A stretch of DNA of 64,000 nucleotides from Rhynchopus sp. YZ270_cl-10. Its lineage: Eukaryota; Euglenozoa; Diplonemea; Diplonemida; Diplonemidae. Under the pieces are notes generated by a model that was not told the origin of the DNA, did no database searches, and saw nothing but the letters and a program-made list of their open reading frames with translations. The translations under genes and the position numbers were made by a program. The DNA is taken from NCBI GenBank assembly GCA_964035575.1, contig OZ037918.1:124001-188000 (forward strand). The letters run 5' to 3'. Numbering within the stretch: the first letter of the stretch is position 1; every line of letters starts with the position of its first letter. This document shows, piece after piece, positions 33,350-44,548 of the stretch.

Positions 33350-34378
33350 TCACTTCTTCTCCATAGAGTCACTTCGAGAGTACGACGCAGACGAGGAGAG
33401 GGAGTCGCGCCGGCGGTGGCTGTCGGAGGAGCTGTCGCGTCGACGGCCACCTCCACCACCTCCTCCTCCTCCCCCTCCCCCACGGGCACCTGCCCCACCA
33501 CCACCACCACCACGCCTCTCAGGACTACGTGATTTGCGTCCCCTACGGCCACCACCACCACCACCTCCTCCTCCACGTCTGTCACGTCTACGGTCATCGT
33601 CACGTCGTCTCCACCCACCACCACCCCTCCTCCCACCCGCCCTCTCGCTCGAGAGGGACCTAGAGCGGGTCCGCGACCTTCTTTTGCGGTAGCTGTCCCT
33701 GTCGCTCCGTTCGCTTCTGTCGTTGCCTCGGTCTCCTCCCCCGCCACCGCCTCGCCGGCGGCGGCTGCTGCGCTCCCTTGGGGGGTCGCTTCGATTGCGT
33801 CTTCGTCGGTCGCGTTCTCCACGTTCTCCTCGCTCCCGCCATTCTTTGTCTCTCCCGCGTCGGTCCCGCTCCCTTCGGGTCTCTTCAGAGTCGTAGCGCT
33901 TAGGTTTCCGTATCAACTCGATAGCGCCTTGAGACGCCGGGGCCTTCCGTGGCGCAGAGGAAAGCGCCTCCACTGCCTGCCCCTTTCGTTCGAGGAGCTG
34001 CCTCGCTGCGGCGGGGGTCAGCAGTTCTGTGGTGGCTGAGGGGGTGGGGAGGGCTGCTGGGGCTGGCTCGAGGTGCACCTCTCGGGGAGCTGGAACGGTG
34101 ATAATTGGTGTTACTGTTGGAACAGATTCGAGAGGTGGAGTAGGGATAGGTGGAGGAGTAGGCGCGCGGGGCTGCGGGAGCTTTGGAGGCTGAGGAGGGG
34201 ATGGAGGACGGCCAGCAGGGATGTCTACGTCGCTGCTGTACTCAGATTCGCTTCCGTATCGGACGTAGTCATCTAGGATCTGTGCAGAGAGAAGTGCCTG
34301 CACCATCAGCCCGCTTCCAGCCTCCCTACTGCGCAGTGGAGGCGGCGACGCAATGGGTGGGACATCACTCTCCCCCAT
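33350..34378 (-). CDS. Arginine/serine- and glycine-rich nuclear protein (SR-like)
   Basis: Single exon, 342 residues. The N-terminal third is proline-rich with an acidic SESEYSSDVD stretch (~45-52). From about residue 165 it becomes an RS/RD/RE-rich tail with poly-Gly runs (6-12 Gly) and several RSRSRS/RSD blocks, ending SYSRSDSMEKK. No RNA-recognition motif is present, so this is an SR-related rather than classical SR protein. A role in splicing or mRNA handling is inferred from composition. The start at 34378 was chosen over codon 34414, which precedes it in a poly-Phe leader. Confidence 0.8.
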   Translation of the reverse strand: MGESDVPPIASPPPLRSREAGSGLMVQALLSAQILDDYVRYGSESEYSSDVDIPAGRPPSPPQPPKLPQPRAPTPPPIPTPPLESVPTVTPIITVPAPREVHLEPAPAALPTPSATTELLTPAAARQLLERKGQAVEALSSAPRKAPASQGAIELIRKPKRYDSEETRRERDRRGRDKEWRERGERGERDRRRRNRSDPPRERSSRRRRGGGGGGDRGNDRSERSDRDSYRKRRSRTRSRSLSSERAGGRRGGGGWRRRDDDRRRDRRGGGGGGGGGRRGRKSRSPERRGGGGGGAGARGGGGGGGGGGGGRRRDSSSDSHRRRDSLSSSASYSRSDSMEKK

Positions 34379-35729
34379 CGAACGAAAAAGAAGAAAAAAG
34401 AAGAAAAAATGCACCGCAGAGTGAGTACCCTGCTAAAATTCCCCCCCCCGGGATGTGTGGGGGTCTGTTGAGGTGTTTGGTAAATATGACGACTTCCATA
34501 CTAATTTCAGCATGCTTCCAGGCAGAGAGTGGCAATGCTGACATGCTCACCATGCAAGAGAGTGTGGCACTTCAATGACAGGAAGCTCGTGGTCTCTGTG
34601 AAATAATGCAGCCCATCGCACCGGAACACTCGGGGTTTGAAGATGGGGCATGTCCCTTCGCCACTGTTGTTGCTAAAGAATGAGAGTTTTAGTTACTGAA
34701 CACAAAACGTTTCTCTGCCTCTAAGCGAGTCCCCACGGGGTGAATAAGTAGTGGGATTCTTGACCTAATTTGGCACCTTTTTTCCGACGCCAAAAAATAA
34801 ATGACTGCAGTCGCTATAGTGATGGGGGAAAAAATGCCTTTTTTTTTTGGTTGCGTTCAAGCAGGAGATCCTCCCTAAAGCCCCCCCTCTCCACTACTAC
34901 CAAATACCTTGCGTCCCAATGCAGAAAGACGAAGAGGAAGGGGGGGTGTTTTTTTTTGAAGAAACAAAAACTATTTTCAACAAAAAAAAATAAATAGAAA
35001 TTATCCATCAAATGTGTTTGGCGTTCCCCCCCCCTCCTCATCTCCTGCATGTTCTTTTTACATTTTTCTTGGAAAAAGAAAAACAAAAATGTGCTGGCGA
35101 AGACAGCTCGTCCGTTGTTTTGTTTTTTTTTAAAAATAGGGAAGAATAGAAGAGGGACACGTGGAGGGGAGAGAGGGGTAACAAAAAACCCCCTCAAACA
35201 ACAAGGCGTCTAATCCTGGAAGAAAACCCTCCCAAAACTTTCCTCAAACTTAGTGAAATTTTTTTTTTTTGCGAATTCCCTCACAGGAACAGAAGCAAAA
35301 AAAAAGCCCTCCCCTTCAAGAACACAGGGAGGGAGAAGATAAAAAAAGAGGGTCATTTTTTTTTTCTTAGAACAGACTTGGCATCAGCTATAGATCTGCC
35401 CAGTACCTCTCTCTTCCCTTGGGGTTTCTTTGTTTCTTTTGTTTCATTGTTCTTTGTTGATGAGGTGACAACGGTCAGCCACCCTCTAGATGATCAGCAC
35501 GCGGCCGTCACCACATATTTTTTTTTTTTTTTTTCGATGAACGTCCAGCTGTACACCCACAATGAAGAAGAAAAAAACAAAAACAAAAAAAAAATAGCAC
35601 AGCTTCTCACGGTACCTTGCTGCACACCTCTACGTATCCCTTACTACACCACCACTACCGACCCACCCCCTATCCCCAGAACATACCCCAAACCACCCAA
35701 AAAAACCCCCCCAAACAAAAAGAGAAAGC
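34379..35729. other. Intergenic spacer
   Basis: 34440-34740 is moderately complex unique DNA without a convincing ORF. 34780-35640 is homopolymer-rich. No repeat family from elsewhere was recognised. A UTR or a small non-coding gene cannot be excluded. Confidence 0.4.
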
Positions 35730-36693
35730 TCAGAGCACAGATTTTACGTGGGGGTATTGGCCTTCCTGTAGGGGGGGTGTGTGTGACGATGTGTTGTGAA
35801 GCGGTGTTGGGGAGAGAGAAGGAGGGGAGATTAGATGGGGTGGGATGAATGAAAACAGCTTTAAAAAGTAGACAAATATCATCCGCCAACTGATCTTGTT
35901 TGGCGCAAAGGTGAAAAAGATTCAAGGGGAAATACTGTTCTACAAGATCTGAACGTTGGCATTCTTTTTGTCTAGCTTTTTTAATACAATACGGGGCTGA
36001 CGACCCCAAAATAGCACAAAATAGCACCTCCCCCCTTCATCCGCACCAAAAAAATCCAGAGGCCCAGAATAGCAGAAAAATAGCAACCCCCTTAGGAAAA
36101 AATATGGTTGGTTCTCTCTGTATTGCTTTGGCTTGATGTGGGGGGGGTTTCTTTGTTTGCCGATTAGATGAGGAAGGGGTGGGCCATACAAATGCTGCCT
36201 TGTCCTCAATGGAGTATTCGTAGTCGGCAGAGCACTTTTTCGCCCACCAAAGACGCTTCATCATCGTTGTTTCGGAATTGCTTGCAACCTGTGTGACAGG
36301 GAATTTTTTTTTAATCTGATTTTTCGGGAAGGGTTTTTTTAGCATACGTTGGGGAACACCTGGAGCCCTGCTGTGTGTCCAATGATGGTACCCCCAATCC
36401 CGAATGTGCCCACCATGAGGGCACCCACCAAGGAGGTGTTCTTGCGCATCACCACGGGCCATACCCATCCAAAGACACCCCCTGCCGCACCACCTGCCCC
36501 AGCTACCATAAGCTGCTTTCTCCTCGTCGCCCGTTGCGTGCCCCATGGGTGTACTGTGGACTCAAACTCCTTCTGTGAAAGGGGGAAAAGAAAAAGTTGG
36601 CTTGGGGGTGATGTGTGTGTCGTGAAATGTCCCAGTACATACCAGCTCCGCCGCGTTCATGGGTGGGAGCTCGGCAATAAGTTGCTTTCCCAT
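35730..36693 (-). CDS. Small two-helix glycine-rich membrane protein
   Basis: Four exons: 36693-36643, 36572-36348, 36288-36190, 35765-35730; donors GTATGT, GTATGC, GTATGG, all phase 0, total 137 codons (136 residues). Two hydrophobic helices flank a short basic loop: ~39-58 (VAGAGGAAGGVFGWVWPVVM) and ~65-85 (LVGALMVGTFGIGGTIIGHT), both with G/A-x3-G zipper spacing. The rest is polar, with an N-terminal MGKQLIAEL. I do not recognise the family; size and hairpin topology resemble small mitochondrial inner-membrane proteins, which is a guess. The last exon (11 residues) is the least certain. Confidence 0.72.
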
Positions 36694-37592
36694 TTTTTTG
36701 TGTTGCTTTCTTTCGTTTACCTTGGTGGTCCCTGGGATGGGGTGGTGCGGTGTGTAGGGTTTGGAGGGGAGGTTGAAATAATTTAAAAGAGAAGTTGAAA
36801 GTGCAAAACGTCTCACCGTTTCAGAGGCGGACGCAGGGACACTGGTTCTCCGCGGGTTATCGAACCCCCAGAGAGCACTTCGTTGGTATGCACATTACCA
36901 CGAGGGAGGTTGTCAGCAGGAAACATAACCATTGCCCCAAATTTAAAAGAAATACACAGACTTTCCAAGATTTACGGGGTGAGTACGGACGGGCGGTGGC
37001 TTTGGAATAGGTTTGTGTGACATTGCGGACATGCTCAATGTGCCTGAAGAAACGCAAGAGAGGGTTGAGGCCCAAAGCCCAATCAGATAGGCCATTCTTG
37101 ATACTGACGAAGACCTCCCTGACGGGTGCCTGTGGCACCATCGATCGATTACGTGATGCAGTCCTACATCTATTTTTACGGTGGAAAAGGGGGGAGGAAC
37201 AGACTGTTTTTTTTTGTCAATTTCATGATTATTTTCCTTTTTTTGTTTGTTTTTTTTTGTTGTCTCGCGAGCTGATGTGCTCAGCATTCTGAATATTTTA
37301 TAATTAGGCCCTTGCAGAAACAAGGGAACATAGGGTACACAGGGAAAAAGACAAAAAGAGGGGAGTTACTGGGTAAAGTGGTTTTTTTTGTTTTCATTGT
37401 TCTTTTCTTCAATTGGCTGCAACGAGTCTACAGGAGTTCAGAGTAGGTTACAGGCACAATCACTATCCCCATCCAGCAGAGGGGGTCAAAAAAAAAAAAT
37501 GTATCAGGGGTAAAGTGTGTCGTGTGTTAACAACGACAGAGAAGGAATTTCGACCCCCTTCAATATTTGTTTTTCCCTGCTGATTTTTTTTG
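36694..37592. other. Intergenic spacer
   Basis: 36788-36872 is a GACGCAGG..CTCCGCGGGTTATCGAACCCC repeat copy. The remainder is unique or T-rich DNA. No gene seen. Confidence 0.5.
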
Positions 37593-39863
37593 TTACCTGG
37601 CAGCCATCCTGAGGTAGACCAGGGCAAACTCATCGAGGGTAACGAAATCAGGGTTCTGGCTCCGACTTACCTGAGGAAAACGTTATAGTAAACATACAGT
37701 AGGGGACTCTTTCAATAATACTATGTAGGGGCAGTAGGTATGGGTGGGACAGTGCATACCGTAGACAGAACCCGGTCGACGTACTTCTTGCACCGCACCC
37801 CTAAGTGGTCCAGGGTGTCGAAGTAGTCCTCCAGGTGCGCGCGCGACACCTTACCAGAGCCTTTGGTGTCCAATCTGCGGGGGTGGTTGTTTATGTTTTG
37901 TGATCTTTGTTTTTTTTTGTGTTTATATCCTTTTGGTGTCCAATCTGCGGAGGGTGTTGAGTTGTTTATTCGAGGGTTTCCCATTGCCACTGCAGATCTC
38001 ATGCACCATTAGTATGTTATGGTAAGAAAGGGGGGAAATGGGCTTTTTTGTCGGTTCGTTTTTTTTCCCATTTTCTGACAAAGAGCTATCCACGACATAC
38101 CCATCGAAAATCTCCCTCACCTTGTCATCCCCGAAGCACTTCACCTGCGCTGCGACGTGCTCATTGGAGTATTCCTCTGCTGTCCAGGCTAGGTCGTCAC
38201 ACCTTGTAGGCGCTTGGTAGGACGAACGCACCAGCGCACGCCCACCCCTGCCTACGAGGGGCGCTGTGTTCGGGCGACCACGCTCCGACGGCGGGGCGGG
38301 TGTCATGCCAGCGAGCGAGGTCCTGCCGTGCAGCTCCTGCGCAAGGCTAAGCTGCTGCGCGTCTGCCTTGTACCATACGTCGCCGTCCTCCCACCGCAGA
38401 ATGTTCGTGCACGACGTCACAGCATTGAGCCGTGCCCCCAACAGATGCACCCCCGTTGCGTCAGACACCACAGGCCACTCACTCCCCCACCGCCCCCCTG
38501 AGACGTAGAACCGCACCGTCGTGCCCTCCACACTCACAGGGTTGCGTCCACTCTGCACCACCCAGGTGCCCTGCAGGAACGCAAGGTCGCCAGGCACCAA
38601 TGCGAGCCGCACCCCGCTGCTTTCGCACATCCACGCCTCCCGGCCCTCCCGGGGTCCTCCTCCTCCTCCTCCCCCCACGGCTTTGGGGGGGGCTGCTGGG
38701 GATGACTCAACAGCTGCCCGAGGCGCCTCTTCAATGGGGGCATCCTCTACAGCTGCCTCCACTGCAGCCACGGGGACAACCTCAGGAGCCCTCTCTGTCG
38801 TCACTGAGGCCTTCTTAGGTGCAGTGGAGGGTGGGGCTGGTGTCACAACGTCTGCTTCCTTTGTTTCCTTTGTTTCTTTTGTTTCTTCTGCTTCCTTTGC
38901 ATTGTGTCTCTGTGTTGTATGTGAGATGGTGCACACCTCAGCAACATACTGCAGGTACAGAATCAATGACGCAGTAAGCGGTGAACCTCCCCCAATAAGG
39001 AGCAAGGCAGTCATGTCCTCTCCAGCCCCGCCTGCAGCGGTGCTGTAGCGTGCTATGCACTCCTTGAGACGGGCCAGTTCGGGGGCGGAGAGAGTGGGGA
39101 GGACCGTTGCGTCGATGGTTTTGGTGACCCCGCAGAGCTGCAGAAGGGAGGCCACCTCGGACCCTTCGCTCAAGAATGTTGCCAACCCCTCCGCCGAAAC
39201 AAATTTATCCAAATGGCGTGTAACGTTCTCCTCAGTCAACCATGACGCAGATCCTGACAAAGGAAACTCCGCACCCTCCTCCCCTTTCCACGTTGTGTCA
39301 TCCTGGGAAAGGAAGAGCGTCAAAAGCGCGCCAACATTTTGAAACTCTTTCACATTCTGCTTTGCACGGTCCAACAACACTCCGATTCCCGGAAAGTCTC
39401 GTAGGTCATATGGGGGAACGGGGATTGCGGTTACCTCACGAAGGGTGATCTTTTGGGTTGCGCAGGTAAACAGTTTTTCGGATTGGCCGTATTTGAAGAT
39501 AAAGCGGCTGCCAGGGCGGGCACGGTCGACGGGGACGATAACGCGTTTGTCAGAGAGAAGGACTTTGTTGGAGTCGAGGGTGTTGCGTTCGAAGTCCCTT
39601 TCGCTGCAGATGAGGAGCACGTCGCTGCCGTCCAGCTTGACAGAAAAGTGTGGGTGTGAGATCGCAGTGTTCACCACAACGATGGAGACGATGGTTGCAT
39701 GGCGGCCGGTGAACTCCCCGCCACACAGCACCACCTTCGCGCCAGACACCTCAGCATCCACGCACACTGCGACAGCAGGGACCAGGTCCGAGTCAACTGC
39801 GTCTGCTGCAACCCCATCCGCACCCCAGTACCGCTGCGGGTCCTCCCAGACGTCGTCTGGCAT
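37593..39863 (-). CDS. FHA-like and EF-hand protein
   Basis: Exons 39863-38101, 37874-37760, 37670-37593 (donors GTATGT, GTATGC), 651 residues. Residues ~40-135 look like a beta-sandwich of FHA type (FTGRHATI, ISHPHFSV, NTLDSNKVLL, GSRFIFKYG); a phosphopeptide-binding role is tentative. A KET-repeat, Ala/Pro-rich linker with a run of eight glycines (~390-430) separates this from a mid region (GDLAFLQGTWVVQSGRNPVSVEGTTVRFYVSGGRWG) that resembles small beta-barrel repeats. The C-terminus, spanning the three exons, forms an EF-hand pair: REIFDGLDTKGSGKVSRAHL and SQNPDFVTLDEFALVYL, the second with weak ligands. I do not recognise the whole protein. An in-frame ATG far upstream (40226) precedes repeat-like sequence and was rejected. 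Confidence 0.8.
37862..37950. repeat. Duplicated 3' splice site
   Basis: The 19-bp block TTTGGTGTCCAATCTGCGG occurs at 37862-37880 and 37932-37950. In gene sense each is CCGCAG followed by ATTGGACACCAAA. Only the downstream copy keeps the EF-hand frame; the upstream one would run into TAA after six codons. Confidence 0.85.
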
Positions 39864-41980
39864 GGTGTTTTCTTCACGAATTTTTTTTGCCTTTTTAGTG
39901 AATAACAACAACCTGAAGATACCTCCGATGACTTTAAAAAAAAAAGGGGGTCTTGTTCTCCCCTGTGTAGCTGATGAGGGTGAGGGGTGGGAGAGGGTGG
40001 GGGGTGCGAGAAAAAAGGGGTAGTTATGGAGACACCTCCAATTGGCCCACTGTACGATGCCAACCGGATAAAAAAGCACAAAACCCGAAAAAAACCCCGA
40101 AAAAAATGTGAAAATTGTGTGGAAAATGAATGAAAGATTTTCCAGATTCTGGCCTCGAAGTTGTTCTATTTCCCCACGACACGACCTGCAGGACTTCAAA
40201 CCCGCTCTGAAGGACAATAACCACAAACATCATTAGACCAACAGACGACATAAAATAAAAAAACTTTCAGATACCAGGGCTACCTGGCGAACAGTATGTT
40301 CCATAAACATAAAATGGAAGAGCTGGAAAGGGGGGTGAAAACAATAACTGAGCTACATGGCGCAAACCAAGAGAGGGAGTGACACTAGATACCTATCTGA
40401 GCGAGGTAGGCAAAGGGGAGACGACGCAGGCGCAACAATTCTGGAAAAGGCGCACGGGTGAAGCAGGAGTTGAGTTGCCTCACCCCAATCGAGTGAGTGG
40501 TTTGGACGGCGTTGCAGAAGTGAAGCGGCCTTTTCCTACAATTTTCCATACGTGCATACAGATTTTTTTTGAGGGACTGTGACAAGAAACAAAAGAAAGT
40601 ACTCTTACCACGTTTTTCTGATTTTACAGGTTTGCAGGTCACACTTAAACGATAAAAAAGCATTAATGGTGTGATGGTACCCCACTTAGTTGTGGAAACA
40701 TAGACAAACGATGCTGAAGTGGGGCTTAGGACCCCCTTCTGAAAGGAGCTGGAGCTACATATATAAAGGGACACAGGCACTGCCTCCTCTTACAAGAGTA
40801 GGCCGCTTTTGCTTGCGTCTGTAAGGATAGCCTTGACTGATACTTTCTGTATTGACACACAATCGCCTTCACGGCACGTAGCTATCTTGAGTACAAAAGA
40901 GAAGCCGCAGGGTTCGACGCATCACGAACAGTCTGAACCGCTCCCACCTTCCTATGTAAAACACCTAGCAAAACGTGAACTTGATAACGGGAAAAATAAG
41001 AGGGGAAAAAAAAAAGAAGAAGCCACACCTCGATGGCATTGTAACCACTGCCCAAATGCAGGCGTGAGCATAAGCATGGAAGCACACCGTCAACAACATG
41101 ATAAAGAAACGCAACGTTGAAGGATGCATGAACCCTGCCTCGTGCATGCACATCTGTAACGAACAATATGTGAGCGTTACTGTTAAACGCTTCTGAAAGA
41201 CACATACTCGCGGGAAATACTCAAAAAAAAAAAAAATAGAAATTTGCAAGATGAACCTAAGCCTCTCACACTTAGGCACCTAAGAAGGAGAAATTTAAAG
41301 TGCAAACGCCCACAAGACGCAGGAAACAGCATTTCAACGTATGCAATCAATAAATTGATAGCATAAGAGGAGGGGATCAATAAAAATGTTCCCATCTTGA
41401 TATGTGGTTTTGCAAAACGTAGGAAACAGAGAAAAAAATGAGCAAGGTTGGGTAAGAGAAGGATCCTAAGCCACTCACAAGGAGGACGCAAATACGCTGG
41501 GACCACTACTATCCAACCTAGCCAAACCGTAATCGTAGAGGAAAAACGTTGGCAAAAGACGATACAAAAAAAGCCTCTCATTTAGCCACTTATAGAAAAA
41601 GAGCAGATCAAAAAAAAAGCGAAACAAACGTTGATGTAGCATGGCGACCCACCTCTCTGAGAGATGAGCATCACATAGCCCACATTCACCTGTACACATT
41701 CCTTAACGAGATACAACACACATCCTCAAAAAAAAAAGGGGGGGGGGAAAGAGTTTATAGGATGACCCTAAGCCTCTCTTGTGCTTAGTCACCTTGACCA
41801 CCTTGAAAAAAATGCAATACGAGATATCACAAATTTCACAAAAACAATAAAATACGCAAAACACCTGATAAAACCCTCTACCCCCCTCTCAAAAAGAGAG
41901 CCATATTTTCTGTTCTCTTTTTTCCGTTCTAACGATGAGGACGATGTTAATTGCAGAAAAAGGGCATTTCCAATTAAAAT
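39864..41980. other. Intergenic spacer with repeats
   Basis: Repeat copies at 40029-40062, 41246-41325 and 41752-41793; 41325-41400 shares TGCAATCAATA.ATTGATAGCATA with 46272-46320 and 48440-48505. A plus-strand frame 40809-41120 ends in a C-X2-C-X11-H-X3-H stretch (WHCNHCPNAG..AHRQQH) but has no other support and opposes the gene direction. Confidence 0.5.
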
Positions 41981-44548
41981 CTACAGCTGGACCACCACTG
42001 CATCCCCAGTGTAGACGATGCTTTTGTTTGGGGGAGTTTTCGAGGTGACGCCGACACCGTGGTTTTGAGCAACGACGTAGATGTTCATTGTGATTTCGGA
42101 AAGCATGCCTGGGAAGGACCCTGCACGCTTTGCAACGGTGAGGGTCTTTTCTGCGTTGTTCCAGGAGAAGGCGATGATGCTTGATGGTGTGTCCACCACG
42201 CGGGTAGAATCTGTGTTCACCGTTGGGCTGGCACCATCATCTTCGTAGAGTGAGTACACAGCGTTCGCCCCGTCACAGATCCTCACCTCCATAACCTTCG
42301 TTGTTGCAATCGTATGCTGCACAACATCCCCCAACACCACAATCGACCCCATCCTCAAATACAAAGGAATCTCCTGCAGCCCTGCCGACACACTTTTCGT
42401 TTGCCCCCCATCCACGATGTCCCCGGTATAGAAATCCCGCCACTGCCCTTCAGGGAAATACACGGTTCGAACTGCAGGGTCGCCTGCAGTATAGATGGGG
42501 GCTACCATGAGGGAGGAGCCCCACATATATTGGTCTCCGATGTCATGTGTCTTCTCGTCTGAGACAAAGTCGAAGACAAGAGCGCGCTGCATGGTCGACC
42601 CAGAGGCCTGCACATCATGAAACCCAGAGTAGGTGTACGGGAGGAAACGGTAGCGCAACGCAATGGTGGAGTTGATGGTTGTCATGGTGTCGTTACCGTA
42701 CACCCACGGCTCGGTGTAGCCCCGGCCGTGCACACGGAAGATCGGCGTAAACGCGCCAAACTGAAACCACCGGATCAACATATTATGGTACTCCGGACTG
42801 TCGTACTCATCACCAGGACGGAAGTACCCCCCTATATCCTGACACCAATAAGGCATTCCACTGAGCTGATAGTTCAATGACATATACAGCTGTCTGCGGA
42901 GCATCGTCCAGGAAGAGGTGATATCACCTGTCCATACTGCAGCCCCAACACGCTGTTGTCCAGTAAACGCGGAGCGCGTCAGGGAGAAAACCCGAGCACC
43001 TTGCGCAGTACGGAAATCCCTTCTGAGCCCATCCGCGATGGCTCGGGTTGTCATGAGAGAGTATGGGTTCATGTATTGATTGCCATTACCCACTGCGACC
43101 TGCTGGTTGTACGCAGGGTAGTGTTCTGCCTCGGTCGCGTCAAGCCATATAGAGTCAACACCAATGTCGAAATGCGCCTGCTTCGAGAAGTTGTAATACA
43201 TTTCCCTGGCAGACGCACTGAACGGATCATAATAATCCGACCCATTGATAATATGCCCTGCTGCCTGCATATCCTTAAAGAAGGTCGTGCTAGCGTCAAA
43301 CCTCGACCACACCGAGACCATAAAATGGAAGTTCTCCTTATGCAATTCCGCCACCATCCCTGCCGGGTCTGGGTAAATGGTTGGGTCCCACTGCGGGCCC
43401 CACCCCAAGGACCCCCAGTATTTGTAGTCCTGCACTATATTGTCTACAGGGATGTACAGATCGCGGTATTTTTTCGCGCTGGCAAGCACCTCGCTTTTGT
43501 TTTCATAACGGTTCCGGCATTGCCAAAACCCGTAGGTCTTTTTGGTGTACAACGCAGCGACACCTGACGCATCACGGTACAACTTTATCGCACCGTCAAT
43601 CGAGTCGCCATGCATGAAGTAATAATCCAGCACCGCCACCGGACCTGCTTTCAACGCAAACCGATTCCTTCCAGGGGCGATGTACGTTACCACCGGCGCA
43701 TTCCCTTTGGTTTCCAAGGTAATGTTGTAGGCAACCCCTGCAGTGAGGACGACACGCCCTGCCAAGGAGGCCGGCATGTTCGCATCTCCAGAGGGCCAGT
43801 ACTGTACGGTCTCTGTGCTGCCTCCGTTGGAGACATTGAGACGAACACCAGCAGATGCCCCCCAGTGTGCAAGAGGCTCCAACTCAAGGAGAAATGAGTG
43901 CTTCCCAGAGGTCGTTGCAGTGAGGCTCGCCTGGTACAGCCCTGTAGAGGTTTGTGTCAGCTTCAGACCTTGCCCCCCAGAGTTGACGTACGTCCAGCTG
44001 TATGCGTCCCAGAGAATGCCATATCCCACCGTGCTTGCAAAAAAGGGAACCGCAATCTCTGTGTTGTACTGCGCAAGGTTTATTGCAGTGTCCTTCCAGT
44101 TGAAGAGGCCGTTCTGTAACCCACCGCCACCGTAGATCGATTCTGTGTCGCGCTGGGTGAAGATCTGCTCTGCAGTGTACAGATCCGGTGCAGTAGACCC
44201 CGCCGCGACCATGGTGCGGTTGGCCTCTGCTGACAGCATGGTGCCGGTCACTACGTCATAGAAGGTAACCAGACCTGAAGCAACATCGACAGAAGCCTTC
44301 AATGACGACGTCGCAATGTCCACCTGCCCTCCAGAGGATGTGACTGTGTACTCCGGAAAGGGCGCAGCGTACCCCACTACAACGAGCGACTCCGGCGCCA
44401 CCTGGTCGACCTCGGCAGTGTGAACCACACGGAACGAACGGTCCGCGCAAATGTAGATCTGTGTACAGCACCCTATCAACTCAGAGGGACAGCTCTCTGC
44501 GTTCACTGCAGAGAAATAAAGTGCTGCCAGCAGGGCTGACAGCCGCAT
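41981..44548 (-). CDS. Secreted glycoside hydrolase family 31
   Basis: Single exon, 855 residues. GH31 enzymes are retaining alpha-glucosidases/alpha-xylosidases acting on terminal alpha-linked sugars. Signal peptide 1-17 (cleavage after AVNA). An N-terminal beta-sandwich (~20-220) is followed by an inserted jelly-roll-like stretch (~230-290) resembling PA14/CBM insertions, then the (beta/alpha)8 barrel from ~340. The nucleophile is D470 in SIWLDATEAEH and the acid/base D542 in VWTGDITSSW. YGGGGLQNGLFNWK and GFWQCRNRYENKSEVLASAKKYRD support the alpha-xylosidase-like subgroup (YicI type) over ER glucosidase II, and FRVHGRG marks the barrel end. The two C-terminal beta domains are complete. Several NxS/T sites suggest a secreted or lysosomal, glycosylated enzyme. 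ATG 44548 gives the signal peptide. Confidence 0.95.
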   Translation of the reverse strand: MRLSALLAALYFSAVNAESCPSELIGCCTQIYICADRSFRVVHTAEVDQVAPESLVVVGYAAPFPEYTVTSSGGQVDIATSSLKASVDVASGLVTFYDVVTGTMLSAEANRTMVAAGSTAPDLYTAEQIFTQRDTESIYGGGGLQNGLFNWKDTAINLAQYNTEIAVPFFASTVGYGILWDAYSWTYVNSGGQGLKLTQTSTGLYQASLTATTSGKHSFLLELEPLAHWGASAGVRLNVSNGGSTETVQYWPSGDANMPASLAGRVVLTAGVAYNITLETKGNAPVVTYIAPGRNRFALKAGPVAVLDYYFMHGDSIDGAIKLYRDASGVAALYTKKTYGFWQCRNRYENKSEVLASAKKYRDLYIPVDNIVQDYKYWGSLGWGPQWDPTIYPDPAGMVAELHKENFHFMVSVWSRFDASTTFFKDMQAAGHIINGSDYYDPFSASAREMYYNFSKQAHFDIGVDSIWLDATEAEHYPAYNQQVAVGNGNQYMNPYSLMTTRAIADGLRRDFRTAQGARVFSLTRSAFTGQQRVGAAVWTGDITSSWTMLRRQLYMSLNYQLSGMPYWCQDIGGYFRPGDEYDSPEYHNMLIRWFQFGAFTPIFRVHGRGYTEPWVYGNDTMTTINSTIALRYRFLPYTYSGFHDVQASGSTMQRALVFDFVSDEKTHDIGDQYMWGSSLMVAPIYTAGDPAVRTVYFPEGQWRDFYTGDIVDGGQTKSVSAGLQEIPLYLRMGSIVVLGDVVQHTIATTKVMEVRICDGANAVYSLYEDDGASPTVNTDSTRVVDTPSSIIAFSWNNAEKTLTVAKRAGSFPGMLSEITMNIYVVAQNHGVGVTSKTPPNKSIVYTGDAVVVQL

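Noticed and set aside
37927-40226. Extended start at 40226 and read-through to 37923 for the FHA/EF-hand gene
   Set aside because: The upstream leader overlaps a dispersed repeat and the 3' end ignores a GTATGT donor that restores an EF-hand.
40830-40860. Spliced-leader-like sequence ATACTTTCTGTATTG
   Set aside because: It resembles only part of kinetoplastid leaders and is not followed by a GT donor and Sm-like site.
40809-41120. Plus-strand frame ending in a C2H2-like finger
   Set aside because: Single match, opposite to every other gene, with repeats on both sides; could be chance.
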